A stretch of DNA of 64,000 nt from Rhizocola hellebori (GCF_016862955.1 NZ_BONY01000041.1:1-64000); one strand, 5' to 3'. Counted from the stretch's first letter, positions 42,401 through 50,475 are shown. The notes: generated from the letters alone by a model not told the origin. Numbers and translations are program-made.

Positions 42401-43435
42401 CTATCGGGACAGCACGACTTTGAGCGCGCCGGTCTGCGCCGGGCGGGAAAACACGTCGTAAGCCTCGAGGATGTTTTCCAACGCGAATCGGTGCGTCACC
42501 ATCTGCGCCGAGCCGAGCTGGCCCGCAGCGACCATTCGCAGCAGGGTCGGCGTGCTGAAGGTGTCCACCAGCCCGGTGGTGATGGTGATGTTGCGGATCC
42601 ACAGGTCTTCCAGATGCAGCGTGGCCGGTTTGCCGTGCACTCCGATGTTGGCGACGTGGCCGCCGGGGCGAACCAGCTTGGTGCACAGCTCGAAAGTTTC
42701 CGGAACGCCGACCGCTTCCATGACGACATCTGCACCCACGCCACCGGTGACCGCGTTCAGGATCTCCGCCACGTCTTCGGGTGTGGCGGTGATGTCGGCA
42801 CCGATCTGCTTTGCAGCCTCGCGGCGGCTTTCGGCTTTGTCGACCGCGATGATGTGCAATGGCGAATACAGGCGGGCGGTGAGGACGGCGGCCAGACCGA
42901 TCGGCCCGGCGCCCACGATCACGACCACGTCCCCGGGTTGCACCTGCCCGTTGCGGACGCCGACCTCGTAGGAGGTGGGCAGGATGTCGGCGAGCAGCAC
43001 AGCTTGTTCATCGCTGACCGTTGCCGGAAGCTTGTGCAAAGACATGTCGGCGAACGGGATCCGGGCGAATTCGGCTTGCACGCCGTCGATGAGGTGACCC
43101 AGGATCCATCCGCCGCCGCCACGGCACTGGCCGTAGCTTCCTTTGCGGCAGTATTCGCAATGGCCGCATGCTGAAATGCATGAGGCAAGAACCCGATCGC
43201 CGGGACGGAATCCGTCCACGGCCGAACCGACCTCGACCACGGTGCCGACCGCTTCGTGGCCCAGAATCCGGCCCGGCGTCACGGTGGGCACGTCGCCCTT
43301 GAGGATGTGCAGATCTGTGCCGCAGATGGTGACCGCGTCGACCCGGATGATGGCGTCGGTGCTGTCGCGCAGCACCGGGTCAGCGACCTCGGTCCATTCT
43401 TTGTTGCCTTCTCCTTGGTACACAAGGGCCTTCAT
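42401..43435 (-). CDS. Zinc-dependent alcohol dehydrogenase (MDR family)
   Basis: Protein of 344 residues. The catalytic zinc site is CGTDLHILKGD (Cys, Asp) with GHEAVGTVVEVG (His-Glu). The structural zinc site has the four-Cys lobe ASCISACGHCEYCRKGSYGQ-C, and the Rossmann motif is VVIVGAGPIGLAAVL. The layout is that of the secondary/glutathione-type ADHs related to Rv-type AdhC/ThrDH. It probably balances NADH by reducing aldehydes under low oxygen. ATG 43435 has GGAGAG seven bases upstream. It lies 99 bases upstream of narG on the same strand and may share its transcript. Confidence 0.9.
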   Translation of the reverse strand: MKALVYQGEGNKEWTEVADPVLRDSTDAIIRVDAVTICGTDLHILKGDVPTVTPGRILGHEAVGTVVEVGSAVDGFRPGDRVLASCISACGHCEYCRKGSYGQCRGGGGWILGHLIDGVQAEFARIPFADMSLHKLPATVSDEQAVLLADILPTSYEVGVRNGQVQPGDVVVIVGAGPIGLAAVLTARLYSPLHIIAVDKAESRREAAKQIGADITATPEDVAEILNAVTGGVGADVVMEAVGVPETFELCTKLVRPGGHVANIGVHGKPATLHLEDLWIRNITITTGLVDTFSTPTLLRMVAAGQLGSAQMVTHRFALENILEAYDVFSRPAQTGALKVVLSR

Positions 43436-43458
43436 GACACTCTCCAATGGTTTGATGG

Positions 43459-43492
43459 GATGGGGCCGGACCGTCCAGAGCCCGGCCCCATC
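43459..43492 (-). terminator. Terminator between acg copy 2 and the alcohol dehydrogenase
   Basis: GATGGGGCCGG / CCGGCCCCATC, an 11-bp perfect stem with a 12-base loop, starts 51 bases downstream of the acg stop and lies just upstream of the dehydrogenase start. It separates the two minus-strand units. Confidence 0.6.
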
Positions 43493-43543
43493 TCGTGGGC
43501 TAGCGCAGCCAGCGCAGTCGACGCACTAGCCCGGTCATCTTTC

Positions 43544-44515
43544 TTACTGGTAGACCACTTCCTGCAATGGGCGACGGGGGGTGCTGGGCGGGTCGCCTGC
43601 CGGGGCATGTCCGACTCGCACAGCCAGTTGCGGCACACCGATTCCGGCCAGAAGGTGGCGCAGTCTTTCGCGAGTGACGGTCAGCTCGGTGACATCGCTC
43701 ATCGGTGCGGTGCCTAAGCCTTCGGCGGTGGCGGTCAGCAGCGCTGCGGAGAGAGCTTCACCGCAGCGAAGCCAGTCCGCAGGCGTGTCCTGATCGGTGA
43801 AGATCACCGCATAGAGCGCGCCGTGATCTGTCTGCGGGCCGGGTTCCATCGCCGGCCCGCCGAAAGGGGCGAAGTCGCGTACCGGGACCGCGCGAGGCGA
43901 GGTCTGCACGGCGGTCGTGGTCGGGACGCCATCACGGCTCCACGGCGGTCGATGGGTCCACCGCATCAGTTCCCTGCGGTACTCCGGATCGGCGAGCTGA
44001 CAGGCGCCCGCCTGCGCGGCCGCCATCGCCAGCTGGGCGACCTCGTCACGGCGCACGAGGTGCAGATGGGCTCCCTCGGATTCGGCGGCGTCCACCAGGC
44101 CGTAGGCGAGGCTTTCGGCCACGGGCTCGGATCCGAAGGCGCGACGGTCGGTGCGCCGGCGCGCGATGGCGTCGTGAAGCAAAAGGTCCCGCAAGGTTGG
44201 CTGGCGCGCGCCGGCCAGTTCGATGATGGCGAGCAGGTCGGGGTCGGCCGGGTCGGGCAGGCGCCGTACCACCACCTCATAACCAGAAGCGGCAAGCGCG
44301 ATGCGGGCGTGGTGAAGTGCGACCCCGCAGCTGATCGTCAGCAGCCGCCCATCGGGGTCGGCGACCATCAGCTGGCGCTCATGATCAGCCCACAGCTTCA
44401 GGCTTCGGCCGATCTGCCAGCTCCAGGGCTGGGTGTTGAATATTGACGGCGCGGCGCCGGCGGCACCCGCGGCCGCCCGCAGCGCCTGCTCTCTGGTCTT
44501 GTCATCGGCTGGCAT
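43544..44515 (-). CDS. Acg-family nitroreductase-like flavoprotein (copy 2)
   Basis: Protein of 323 residues with the family blocks APSIFNTQPWSWQIG, LTISCGVALHHARIALA, RRRTDRRAF, PVRDFAPFGGPAMEPG and LGTAPMSDVTELT. It is read divergently from devR across 130 bases that hold a DevR-type box (44597-44610), so one site could serve both promoters. As in mycobacteria, where acg-type genes neighbour or depend on dosR, a role in flavin binding during hypoxia is likely. Enzyme activity is not shown by the sequence. Confidence 0.85.
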   Translation of the reverse strand: MPADDKTREQALRAAAGAAGAAPSIFNTQPWSWQIGRSLKLWADHERQLMVADPDGRLLTISCGVALHHARIALAASGYEVVVRRLPDPADPDLLAIIELAGARQPTLRDLLLHDAIARRRTDRRAFGSEPVAESLAYGLVDAAESEGAHLHLVRRDEVAQLAMAAAQAGACQLADPEYRRELMRWTHRPPWSRDGVPTTTAVQTSPRAVPVRDFAPFGGPAMEPGPQTDHGALYAVIFTDQDTPADWLRCGEALSAALLTATAEGLGTAPMSDVTELTVTRERLRHLLAGIGVPQLAVRVGHAPAGDPPSTPRRPLQEVVYQ

Positions 44516-44573
44516 GCCCTCACCATGCGCTCAGCGCAGGCAGCCACGTCAGTGCCAGATGTCGCGAGGCCAC

Positions 44574-44610
44574 GTGCCGCCCGGCCCGCCCATGACGGGC
44601 CTTAGGTCCC
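44574..44610. promoter_or_regulatory. DevR-type boxes in the acg/devR divergent region
   Basis: GGGCCTTAGGTCCC (44597-44610) fits GGGNCNNNNGNCCC exactly and ends 36 bases before the devR GTG. GTGCCGCCCGGCCC (44574-44587) fits with one mismatch, 23 bases upstream. The arrangement implies devR autoregulation. Confidence 0.7.
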
Positions 44611-44645
44611 TGTGCCCGCTCTGCCAGGTGGGGCAGACTACAAAG

Positions 44646-45281
44646 GTGATCCGTGTTTTCCTGCTTGACGACCACGAGGTGGTCCGCCGCGGCCTGCGCG
44701 AGCTCCTTGAGAGCGAAGGCGACATCGAGGTCGTGGGCGAGTCCGGGTCGGCGCAGGAGGCCATCGCCCGGATCCCGGCGCTTCGCCCGCAGGTAGCGGT
44801 GCTCGATGCCCGGCTGCCCGATGGCAGCGGAATAGACGTGTGCCGGGAGATCCGCTCGGTCGATCCCACGATCCAAGGGCTGATCCTCACCTCTTTTGAA
44901 GACGACGAGGCTTTGTTCGCCGCGATCATGGCCGGTGCTGCGGGCTACGTGCTCAAGCAGATCCGGGGAAGCGATCTGGTCAACGGGGTGCGGCAGGTAG
45001 CCGCCGGCAGTTCGCTGCTCGATCCTGCTGTCACGCAGCGGGTGCTGGAACGCATCCGCAATCCGCAGCACATGCCGGATCAGCTCAAGAACCTTACCGA
45101 ACAGGAGCGCAAGATCCTTGGCTACGTGGCCGACGGGCTGACCAACCGCCAGATCGCCGCGCAGATGTTCCTCGCCGAGAAGACGGTGAAGAACTACGTT
45201 TCAAGCCTGCTAAGCAAACTCGGGCTGGAGAGACGCACTCAGGCAGCCATTCTCGCGGTCAAGCTGAAGGATCACCCGTAA
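44646..45281 (+). CDS. devR: DevR/DosR response regulator (NarL/LuxR type)
   Basis: Protein of 211 residues from GTG 44646. The receiver domain has Asp8, Asp9, phosphoacceptor Asp54, Thr82, Tyr101 and Lys104. The output helix-turn-helix NRQIAAQMFLAEKTVKNYVS has Lys179, Lys182 and Asn183, the DNA-contact residues of M. tuberculosis DosR at the same numbers. The block LAEKTVKNYVSSLLSKLGLE-RRTQAA is almost that of DosR. It is expected to switch on the hypoxia/NO dormancy genes around it. No ribosome-binding site is evident, which fits a leaderless message. No sensor kinase follows, unlike mycobacterial devRS. Confidence 0.93.
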   Translation: MIRVFLLDDHEVVRRGLRELLESEGDIEVVGESGSAQEAIARIPALRPQVAVLDARLPDGSGIDVCREIRSVDPTIQGLILTSFEDDEALFAAIMAGAAGYVLKQIRGSDLVNGVRQVAAGSSLLDPAVTQRVLERIRNPQHMPDQLKNLTEQERKILGYVADGLTNRQIAAQMFLAEKTVKNYVSSLLSKLGLERRTQAAILAVKLKDHP

Positions 45282-45353
45282 CGGCCGCAGGTCCTTGCCA
45301 GGCGAGCATTGCGACCCTATCCGCCACCGGGACGCCGGCGCGACGCTGGCAGT

Positions 45354-45893
45354 ATGGCCAAAGTAGAACTCAGCGGGCTAAGCAAAGTCTTTCCCGGCGG
45401 CACCATCGGTCTCGACGATGTCGACCTGACCGTCAACGATGGCGAATTCATCGTGCTGGTGGGGCCTTCAGGATGCGGCAAGTCGACGTTGCTGCGCATC
45501 GTCGCCGGTCTGGAAGAACCCACGAAGGGCACTGTCGCCATAGCTGGAGTGACAGTCAACGACCTGGCCCCCCAACTACGTGACATCGCGATGGTGTTCC
45601 AGAACTATGCTCTCTACCCCCACATGACGGTGGAGGAGAATCTCGGATTCAGCCTGCGCGTGCAGCACCATCCCAAAACCGACGCCGCACGAGAAGTCAA
45701 TGAGGCCGCCCATGTGCTGGCGCTGGAGCCGCTGCTGGAACGCAAACCGAAAGCGCTCTCCGGCGGTCAGCGGCAGCGTGTCGCGATGGGGCGAGCTGAC
45801 CGCGATGTGGACCGCACACGCCACACCCGATGCCGCAGTCACCGCAGGACGGGCGGGCAAGGGTCAAAGGTCCTATGCCGAGTGTGCTCCTAA
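45354..45893 (+). pseudogene. Truncated sugar ABC transporter ATPase (MalK/UgpC type)
   Basis: [20 protein letters not shown] opens a MalK/UgpC-type ATPase with Walker [18 protein letters not shown]-loop [18 protein letters not shown] and signature [14 protein letters not shown] near residue 145. Immediately after this the family sequence stops ([12 protein letters not shown]...). Walker B, the H-loop and the C-terminal regulatory domain, more than 200 residues, are missing. The following about 110 bases have no recognisable origin. The product could not hydrolyse ATP. No permease or binding-protein genes are nearby. Confidence 0.8.
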
Positions 45894-45913
45894 GTCCTGC
45901 CGAGACAGGACTT
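45892..45913 (+). terminator. Possible hairpin after the truncated ATPase gene
   Basis: AAGTCCTG / CAGGACTT with a 6-base loop overlaps the stop codon. It is a weak terminator, or alternatively a small palindromic site upstream of the next gene. Confidence 0.35.
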
Positions 45914-45994
45914 GTACACCTGACGCCACCCCTTGCCGCGGCCGCATGCTGATGTCAACCAAAACGGCGCAGTCATCCTAAGAGGAGAAGCATC

Positions 45995-46642
45995 ATGAAG
46001 CGCAGGACATTGGACATCCTGTTCAGCATCGGCGGCGTCGCCATCGCGGCTCTGCTGCTCGCCGCCGGCATCGTGTTGTCGGCCAACGCAAGCTTCGCCA
46101 CCACCTATGTGGCCGACCAGCTGGCCCAGCAACACATCACCTTCAAGACCGCCGACACCTTGACCGAAGAGGAAAAGCAGGCCCCGTGCCTCGTCGAATA
46201 CGCCGGTCAGGCACTGACCACCGGCAAGCAGGCCGAGTGCTACGCCAACAACTTCATCGGCCTTCACCTCAAGTCGACCGCCGGCGGCAAGACCTACGCA
46301 GACCTCGGCGTGCCGCAAGCTGAACTGCGCACCCAGATCGCGGCCGCCCAGAAGGCCGGCGAGACCGCCAAGGTCACCGACCTTCAGAAACAGCTCGCCG
46401 ACGTCACCGCCCAGCGGGAAACCGTCTTCAAAGGAGAGACCCTGCGCGGCCTGCTGCTGACCACCTACGGCTTCAGCGAGTTCGGCACCAAGGCCGGCCA
46501 AGCCGCCACCGTCGCCTACCTCGCCGCCGCGCTGATGTTCCTGATGGCCCTCGCCGGCTTCGTGCACGCCTTCCTCACCCCCAAGACGGTCCCCTTCGCC
46601 GCCGTCGAACCCCAGGTCCGCCCGACACCCGTCGCCGCATGA
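45995..46642 (+). CDS. Conserved two-helix membrane protein, paralogue of 3896-4546
   Basis: Protein of 215 residues. Helices are near 10-30 (SIGGVAIAALLLAAGIVLSA) and 178-198. The intervening domain keeps the blocks of the other copy: NASFATTYVADQLAQQ, KQAPCLVEYAGQALTTGKQA-ECYANNFIGLHLK, TYADLGVPQAELR, QRETVFKGETLRGLLLTTYG-FSEFGTKAGQAATVAY. The two cysteines (PCLV, AECYA) are conserved. TAAGAGGAGAAG precedes the ATG. Family unknown. Its place between devR and other DevR-type genes, with a terminator of its own, suggests an independently expressed stress protein. Confidence 0.88.
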   Translation: MKRRTLDILFSIGGVAIAALLLAAGIVLSANASFATTYVADQLAQQHITFKTADTLTEEEKQAPCLVEYAGQALTTGKQAECYANNFIGLHLKSTAGGKTYADLGVPQAELRTQIAAAQKAGETAKVTDLQKQLADVTAQRETVFKGETLRGLLLTTYGFSEFGTKAGQAATVAYLAAALMFLMALAGFVHAFLTPKTVPFAAVEPQVRPTPVAA

Positions 46643-46650
46643 CCGCCATC

Positions 46651-46685
46651 CGCTGGGCCGGATCCGACAGGGATCCGGCCCAGCG
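46651..46685 (+). terminator. Strong terminator after the two-helix membrane protein
   Basis: CGCTGGGCCGGATCC / GGATCCGGCCCAGCG, a 15-bp perfect stem with loop GACAG, starts 9 bases after the stop codon. Confidence 0.8.
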
Positions 46686-46752
46686 TCGTCCTGTGTCTGG
46701 TTTCATGCCGTATCGCACTGACACAGCAGACGTAGGGCGTGAGAATGTGGGC

Positions 46753-47574
46753 ATGAGTTCCTCGCAGCCCGCCGCCGGGCCTTCCCCGGACCATCGGTAC
46801 CTGCTCGACAACGCCAGGGTCGAGGCGGGCGAGCGGTTCACCTGGCTGGCCGAGTTGTTCGATGGTGTCACGCGTGGGCATTTCGACCGGCTCGGGTTGA
46901 GGGCGGGCTGGCGCTGCTGGGAGGTTGGCGCCGGAGGCCCCAGCATTCCCGAGGCGCTCGCCACAGCCGCCGGGCCTACCGGTTACGTGCTGGCCACCGA
47001 CATCAATCCGGCCTGGTTGGATCCGCATGCCGGGTACGAGGTGCTCCGCCACGACATCGTCGCGGACCCGCCGCCGCAGCCAGGCACGTTCGACCTGGTA
47101 CACGCGCGGCTCGTGCTCGTTCACGTGCCCGACCGCGCCCAGGCGCTGGCCACGATGGTGGCGGCGCTGCGGCCCGGCGGCTGGCTACTGATAGAAGATG
47201 CCGACACCGAGCTGCAGCCGCTGGCCTGCCTCGACGAGGTCGGCGAGCCGCAGCAACGCGCCAACCAGCTGCGGCGCGCCGTCCGGGAGCTGATGACCCG
47301 CCGCGGCGCCGATCTGCGCTACGGCCGCACGCTGCCGCGGGCGTTGCGTGCGGCAGGCCTGGTCGATGTCACGGCGACCGGCTGCTTCCCGGTCGGCGCG
47401 ACGGCCTGCAACCGGCTGGAGACCGCGACGGTGCGCATGCTCCGCGCCGAGTTGCTCGCCGCAGGGCTGACCGACGACGCCGAGATCGACGCGCACCTGG
47501 CCGCCGTCGACGCCGGCGAGCTCGACCTCACGCTCGCACCGCTGATCTCGGCATGGGGACGCCGCCCGGGCTGA
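46753..47574 (+). CDS. Class I SAM-dependent methyltransferase
   Basis: Protein of 273 residues. Motif I is WRCWEVGAGGPSIPEALATA, post-I acidic strand VLATDINPAWLD, motif II/III FDLVHARLVLVHVPDRAQAL and LRPGGWLLIEDADTELQPL. An N-terminal helical segment (SPDHRYLLDNARVEAGERFT) caps the fold, as in UbiE/Coq5-like small-molecule methyltransferases. Acceptor unknown. ATG 46753 is used; no good ribosome-binding site is seen. The reading frame is open upstream through the terminator hairpin. Confidence 0.8.
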   Translation: MSSSQPAAGPSPDHRYLLDNARVEAGERFTWLAELFDGVTRGHFDRLGLRAGWRCWEVGAGGPSIPEALATAAGPTGYVLATDINPAWLDPHAGYEVLRHDIVADPPPQPGTFDLVHARLVLVHVPDRAQALATMVAALRPGGWLLIEDADTELQPLACLDEVGEPQQRANQLRRAVRELMTRRGADLRYGRTLPRALRAAGLVDVTATGCFPVGATACNRLETATVRMLRAELLAAGLTDDAEIDAHLAAVDAGELDLTLAPLISAWGRRPG

Positions 47575-47589
47575 TACGAACGTGCTGCC

Positions 47590-47625
47590 CGGGCCATGGT
47601 CAGCGAGGAGCAGGGCTTTCGGCCC
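47590..47625. promoter_or_regulatory. Weak DevR-type box before the F420 nitroreductase gene
   Basis: AGGGCTTTCGGCCC (47612-47625) fits GGGNCNNNNGNCCC with one mismatch. A poorer half-site, CGGGCCATGGTC, starts 22 bases upstream. The box ends 69 bases before GTG 47695. Confidence 0.4.
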
Positions 47626-47694
47626 TGTTGAGGGAGTGTGCGGCCAGGCCATGGTGGGTGGGTAACAACCCGCCAGCCGACAGGGGGCGACAGC

Positions 47695-48150
47695 GTGGAC
47701 ACCTCGATCAGTCACCGCAACCAAAACCCGGCAAAGCCACATTTGAAGGCATGGAACGCTCTCACCCGCTGGATCCTGCACGTTCCTTTGCTGCGCACCA
47801 TGGCCGACCGCCAGGTGTGCGAGCTGCACTTCGCGGGCATCCGCAGCGGCAAACCCATCACCCTGCCAGTCATGTACGCCCAGCAAGGCGACACGATCGT
47901 GATCCTGGTGGGCGCTCCCGGGACGAAGCTGTGGTGGCGCAATTTCGCCCAGATCCATCCGGTCTCGGTGTGGCTGCACGGCGTCTCGCGCACCGGCAGC
48001 GGCCACGCTGTCGGCCCGGGCGCACCGGGGCGAGCGCGGGCCGCCGGCATATACACAGCCAAATTTCCCGACCTGCCCGTTGAGAATGATCCCTTGGTCG
48101 TCATCACTCTTGACCCCTACGCGGCAAATCCATCGTCCAGATCGGAGTGA
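47695..48150 (+). CDS. Deazaflavin (F420)-dependent nitroreductase-family protein
   Basis: Protein of 151 residues of the DUF385/Ddn family: split-barrel fold with LTRWILHVPLLRTMADRQVC, ELHFAGIRSGKPITLPVMYA, DTIVILVGAPGTKLWWRNFA, a typical F420-contact region. The C-terminal DPLVVITLDP closes the barrel. Relatives use F420H2 to reduce quinones or nitro compounds. GTG 47695 follows GGGGG by eight bases. No F420 biosynthesis gene is in the window. Confidence 0.85.
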   Translation: MDTSISHRNQNPAKPHLKAWNALTRWILHVPLLRTMADRQVCELHFAGIRSGKPITLPVMYAQQGDTIVILVGAPGTKLWWRNFAQIHPVSVWLHGVSRTGSGHAVGPGAPGRARAAGIYTAKFPDLPVENDPLVVITLDPYAANPSSRSE

Positions 48151-48169
48151 GGGATCAGCGTGGGATCAG

Positions 48170-48415
48170 GTGTCTGATCGGCTCGAAGGCCTCGGGCTGA
48201 AACTCAAGCTGCATATGGAACAGACGCGCGACGGCACGATGACCGAAGCGCTGGAAAAGTTGCGGCAAAATGTCGAAGCCGCTGGAAACGCGGTCAAGGA
48301 CGAGGCTGTCCGAGCCGACGTGCGTGAGGTTGGGCAACTGCTCGCCGACGCGGTGTCGACAACCATGGCCAAGGTCGAGCAGCACGTGCGCGACGCGGTG
48401 AAACGCACACCCTGA
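48170..48415 (+). CDS. Small helical hypothetical protein
   Basis: Protein of about 81 residues from GTG 48170: VSDRLEGLGLKLKLHMEQTR then EALEKLRQNVEAAGNAVKDE and VREVGQLLADAVSTTMAKVE. Amphipathic helices with heptad-like spacing could form a coiled-coil bundle, resembling short apolipoprotein- or hydrophilin-like stress proteins. The start is uncertain because the frame is open upstream and the ribosome-binding site is weak. It lies between the F420 protein and a small membrane protein. Confidence 0.6.
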   Translation: MSDRLEGLGLKLKLHMEQTRDGTMTEALEKLRQNVEAAGNAVKDEAVRADVREVGQLLADAVSTTMAKVEQHVRDAVKRTP

Positions 48416-48494
48416 TGCCGCCGCGAACCCCACCGCATCGCTAGCGGAACAGGCGCACTGAGTGGTGAACTAGCTGTTGATCGGAGGTGTCAAC

Positions 48495-48695
48495 GTGACA
48501 GATCTGGGTCAAGTGCCCATTGCGGCTCTGGCTCCCTTGGTCGTTGCCGCTTTGGCGTTCGTGGCATATTGCTTGTTCGATCTGACTCGCAGCCAGGTGA
48601 GGTACCTGCCGAAGTGGGTGTGGGCCGTCATCTGCGTGGTGTCCATCCCGGTGGGCGGGATCGTCTATCTCCTGATCGGCAGGCAACCACAATGA
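48495..48695 (+). CDS. PLDc_N-type two-helix membrane protein, first gene of an ABC operon
   Basis: Protein of 66 residues: helix 1 AALAPLVVAALAFVAYCLFD, a short loop LTRSQVRYLPKWVWAVICVV and helix 2 ending PVGGIVYLLIGRQPQ. This matches the PLDc_N domain (W..ii.....iG.i.Yl..GR), here as a stand-alone protein, as is common before ABC-2 transporter genes in Gram-positives. GGAGGT lies six bases before GTG 48495. The stop overlaps the ATPase start (ATGA). Confidence 0.75.
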   Translation: MTDLGQVPIAALAPLVVAALAFVAYCLFDLTRSQVRYLPKWVWAVICVVSIPVGGIVYLLIGRQPQ

Positions 48696-49573
48696 TCGTG
48701 CAGACCCGCGACCTGACGAAGTTATACGGCGGTCACACGGCTCTATCCGCTGTGGACATCAACGTGCCCGACCGCTGCGTCTACGGATTGGTGGGGCCCA
48801 ATGGCGCAGGCAAGACCACATTGCTGGCGATTCTTGCCGGGCTTCGGCGTCCCACGAGCGGGGAGATCCTCCTCGGCGTGGCGCGCCATCGAATGGCTGT
48901 GCTACCCGACACCCCTCAGTTTGATCCGTGGCTGACCGGCCGGGAGGTGGTCGCCCTGGCCGCTCGCCTCGCCGCGCCCGGCGACACCGAGGAGCGAGTG
49001 GAGCAGACCCTGCGCGACGCCGGATTGGCAGATGCCGCTCAGCGACGCGTCGGCGGGTACTCGCGCGGAATGCTGCAGCGTCTGGGAATCGCCTGCACTC
49101 TCGTCGGTGAGCCGAGCCTGTTGCTGCTTGACGAGCCGGCCTCGGCTCTGGACCCGGCCGGGCGCCGCGAGGTGCTTGACCTGATTGCCCGTCTGCGCGG
49201 CCATGCCACGGTAATCATGTCCAGCCACATCCTCGCCGATGTTCAGGAGGTCTGCGACTCCGTGGGCATTCTGCGCGATGGCCGGCTGCTGTTTGAGGGA
49301 CGGTTGGACAGCCTGCTGGTCGGCCGCGCAGTGCCGGCCTACCGGATCCACCTGCGTTCCGGTGCCGAGTCGGCCACGGAAGCGTTACGCAGCCAGGATT
49401 GGGTCATCGGCGTCGATCCGCTGACTGCGAACCGGCTTCATCTGAACGTGCGCTCGCTGGCCGAGGCGGAGGCAAGCTTGCCAGCCGTGCTGGCCGGCTG
49501 CGGGGCACACGTGATCAGCATGGCGCCGGAGGCCGCCGATCTGGAAGACGTCTTCCTGGAGCTGACCTCATGA
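48692..49573 (+). CDS. ABC transporter ATP-binding protein (ABC-2 type exporter)
   Basis: Protein of 293 residues. Walker A is GLVGPNGAGKTTLLAILAGL, the signature is VGGYSRGMLQRLGIA, Walker B is LLLLDEPASALDPAGRREVL and the H-loop is VIMSSHILADVQEVCDSVGI. The C-terminal 80 residues resemble the extension of drug/bacitracin exporter ATPases. It overlaps the genes on both sides by four bases (ATGA), so the three form one translational unit. Cargo unknown. Confidence 0.9.
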   Translation: MIVQTRDLTKLYGGHTALSAVDINVPDRCVYGLVGPNGAGKTTLLAILAGLRRPTSGEILLGVARHRMAVLPDTPQFDPWLTGREVVALAARLAAPGDTEERVEQTLRDAGLADAAQRRVGGYSRGMLQRLGIACTLVGEPSLLLLDEPASALDPAGRREVLDLIARLRGHATVIMSSHILADVQEVCDSVGILRDGRLLFEGRLDSLLVGRAVPAYRIHLRSGAESATEALRSQDWVIGVDPLTANRLHLNVRSLAEAEASLPAVLAGCGAHVISMAPEAADLEDVFLELTS

Positions 49574-50319
49574 CCCTATGGCGCCTGGAATGGCTGCGCC
49601 TGACGCGCACCCATCGCCTTCTGATACTGGTCGGCGTGTACCTGTTCTTCGGTTTCACCGGTCCGCTCACCGCGCGCTATCTGAGCCAGATCCTGGATCG
49701 GCTTGGCACTGAAGGCATGAAGGTGGAGTTCCCCGCGCCGCAACCGGCCGACGGCATCGCCCAGTTCGTCAGCAACGCCTCCCAGATCGGGCTGCTGGCC
49801 GTCGTGTTGGTCGCCGGCTCCGCGATGGCCTTCGACGCCAGACGGGAGATGGCGGTATTCCTGCGAACACGGGTCAACACCGTTCGCGAAGTCATCCTCC
49901 CGGCCTATCTGCTGAACACCGCCGCGGCCGTCGCTGCTCTGACGATCGGCACATTGACGGCCTGGTACGAAACCGCAGTGCTCCTAGGTCCGCTGCCACC
50001 CTGGCGCATGGCGGCAGGAGCAGCGTTCGGAGCACTTTTCATGGCTTTCGTTGTCGCCGTAACGGCGTTGATGGCCTCCATCGTCAAAAGCACAGCGGGG
50101 ACCGTTGGGCTCACTCTGGGCGTTCTGCTCACGATGGCGCTGCTGGGCAACCTCGGCGGGTTGGGCCGGTGGCTACCCACCAACCTGTCGGCCGCGATAG
50201 TCGGCCTCGTCAGCGGCCACAGCCCAGGAAGCTACCTGCCCGCCACTGCCGTCGCCTTGGCGGGATGCGGTGCCGCGGTTGCCGGAGCCATCGCGCTGAG
50301 CGCCCGCCGCGAGCTGTAG
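49570..50319 (+). CDS. ABC-2 type transporter permease
   Basis: Protein of 249 residues with six helices: LLILVGVYLFFGFTGPLTAR, QIGLLAVVLVAGSAMAFDAR, VILPAYLLNTAAAVAALTIG, GAAFGALFMAFVVAVTALMA, TVGLTLGVLLTMALLGNLGG and the last near 225-245. FDARREMAVFLRTRVNTVRE is the cytoplasmic coupling segment. It works with the ATPase encoded directly upstream, whose stop it overlaps. Substrate not predictable; a terminator follows. Confidence 0.85.
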   Translation: MTLWRLEWLRLTRTHRLLILVGVYLFFGFTGPLTARYLSQILDRLGTEGMKVEFPAPQPADGIAQFVSNASQIGLLAVVLVAGSAMAFDARREMAVFLRTRVNTVREVILPAYLLNTAAAVAALTIGTLTAWYETAVLLGPLPPWRMAAGAAFGALFMAFVVAVTALMASIVKSTAGTVGLTLGVLLTMALLGNLGGLGRWLPTNLSAAIVGLVSGHSPGSYLPATAVALAGCGAAVAGAIALSARREL

Positions 50320-50375
50320 AAACTTTCGCGCTGCCAGCGGTTTGAGGCACGTCGGCGCACGCCTGTCCGACTCCC

Positions 50376-50399
50376 AACCTCGGGCCGCAACCCGAGGTT
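50376..50399 (+). terminator. Terminator of the ABC operon
   Basis: AACCTCGGG / CCCGAGGTT, a 9-bp perfect stem with a 6-base loop followed by TTGC, lies 57 bases after the permease stop. Confidence 0.65.
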
Positions 50400-50402
50400 T
50401 GC

Positions 50403-50416
50403 AGGCCTTTAGTCCT
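50403..50416. promoter_or_regulatory. Possible DevR-type box before the MBL/acyl-CoA synthetase unit
   Basis: AGGCCTTTAGTCCT keeps the CNNNNG core and dyad symmetry but has A/T instead of G/C at the ends, so two mismatches to GGGNCNNNNGNCCC. It resembles the TTTAGTCC half of the mycobacterial DosR box and lies 60 bases before the next start. Confidence 0.35.
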
Positions 50417-50475
50417 GGCCGGTTCGGGTCCAGCGGATCTGACCTGCGCAGGCCCCTACCGGGTGCACTTGGGGT

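Noticed and set aside
45892-45913. AAGTCCTG/CAGGACTT as a DevR box before the two-helix membrane protein
   Set aside because: Symmetry and spacing differ from GGGNCNNNNGNCCC; more likely a small hairpin.
45700-45981. A separate small gene overlapping the truncated ABC ATPase
   Set aside because: No ribosome-binding site or recognisable family; it is the out-of-frame continuation of the breakpoint region.
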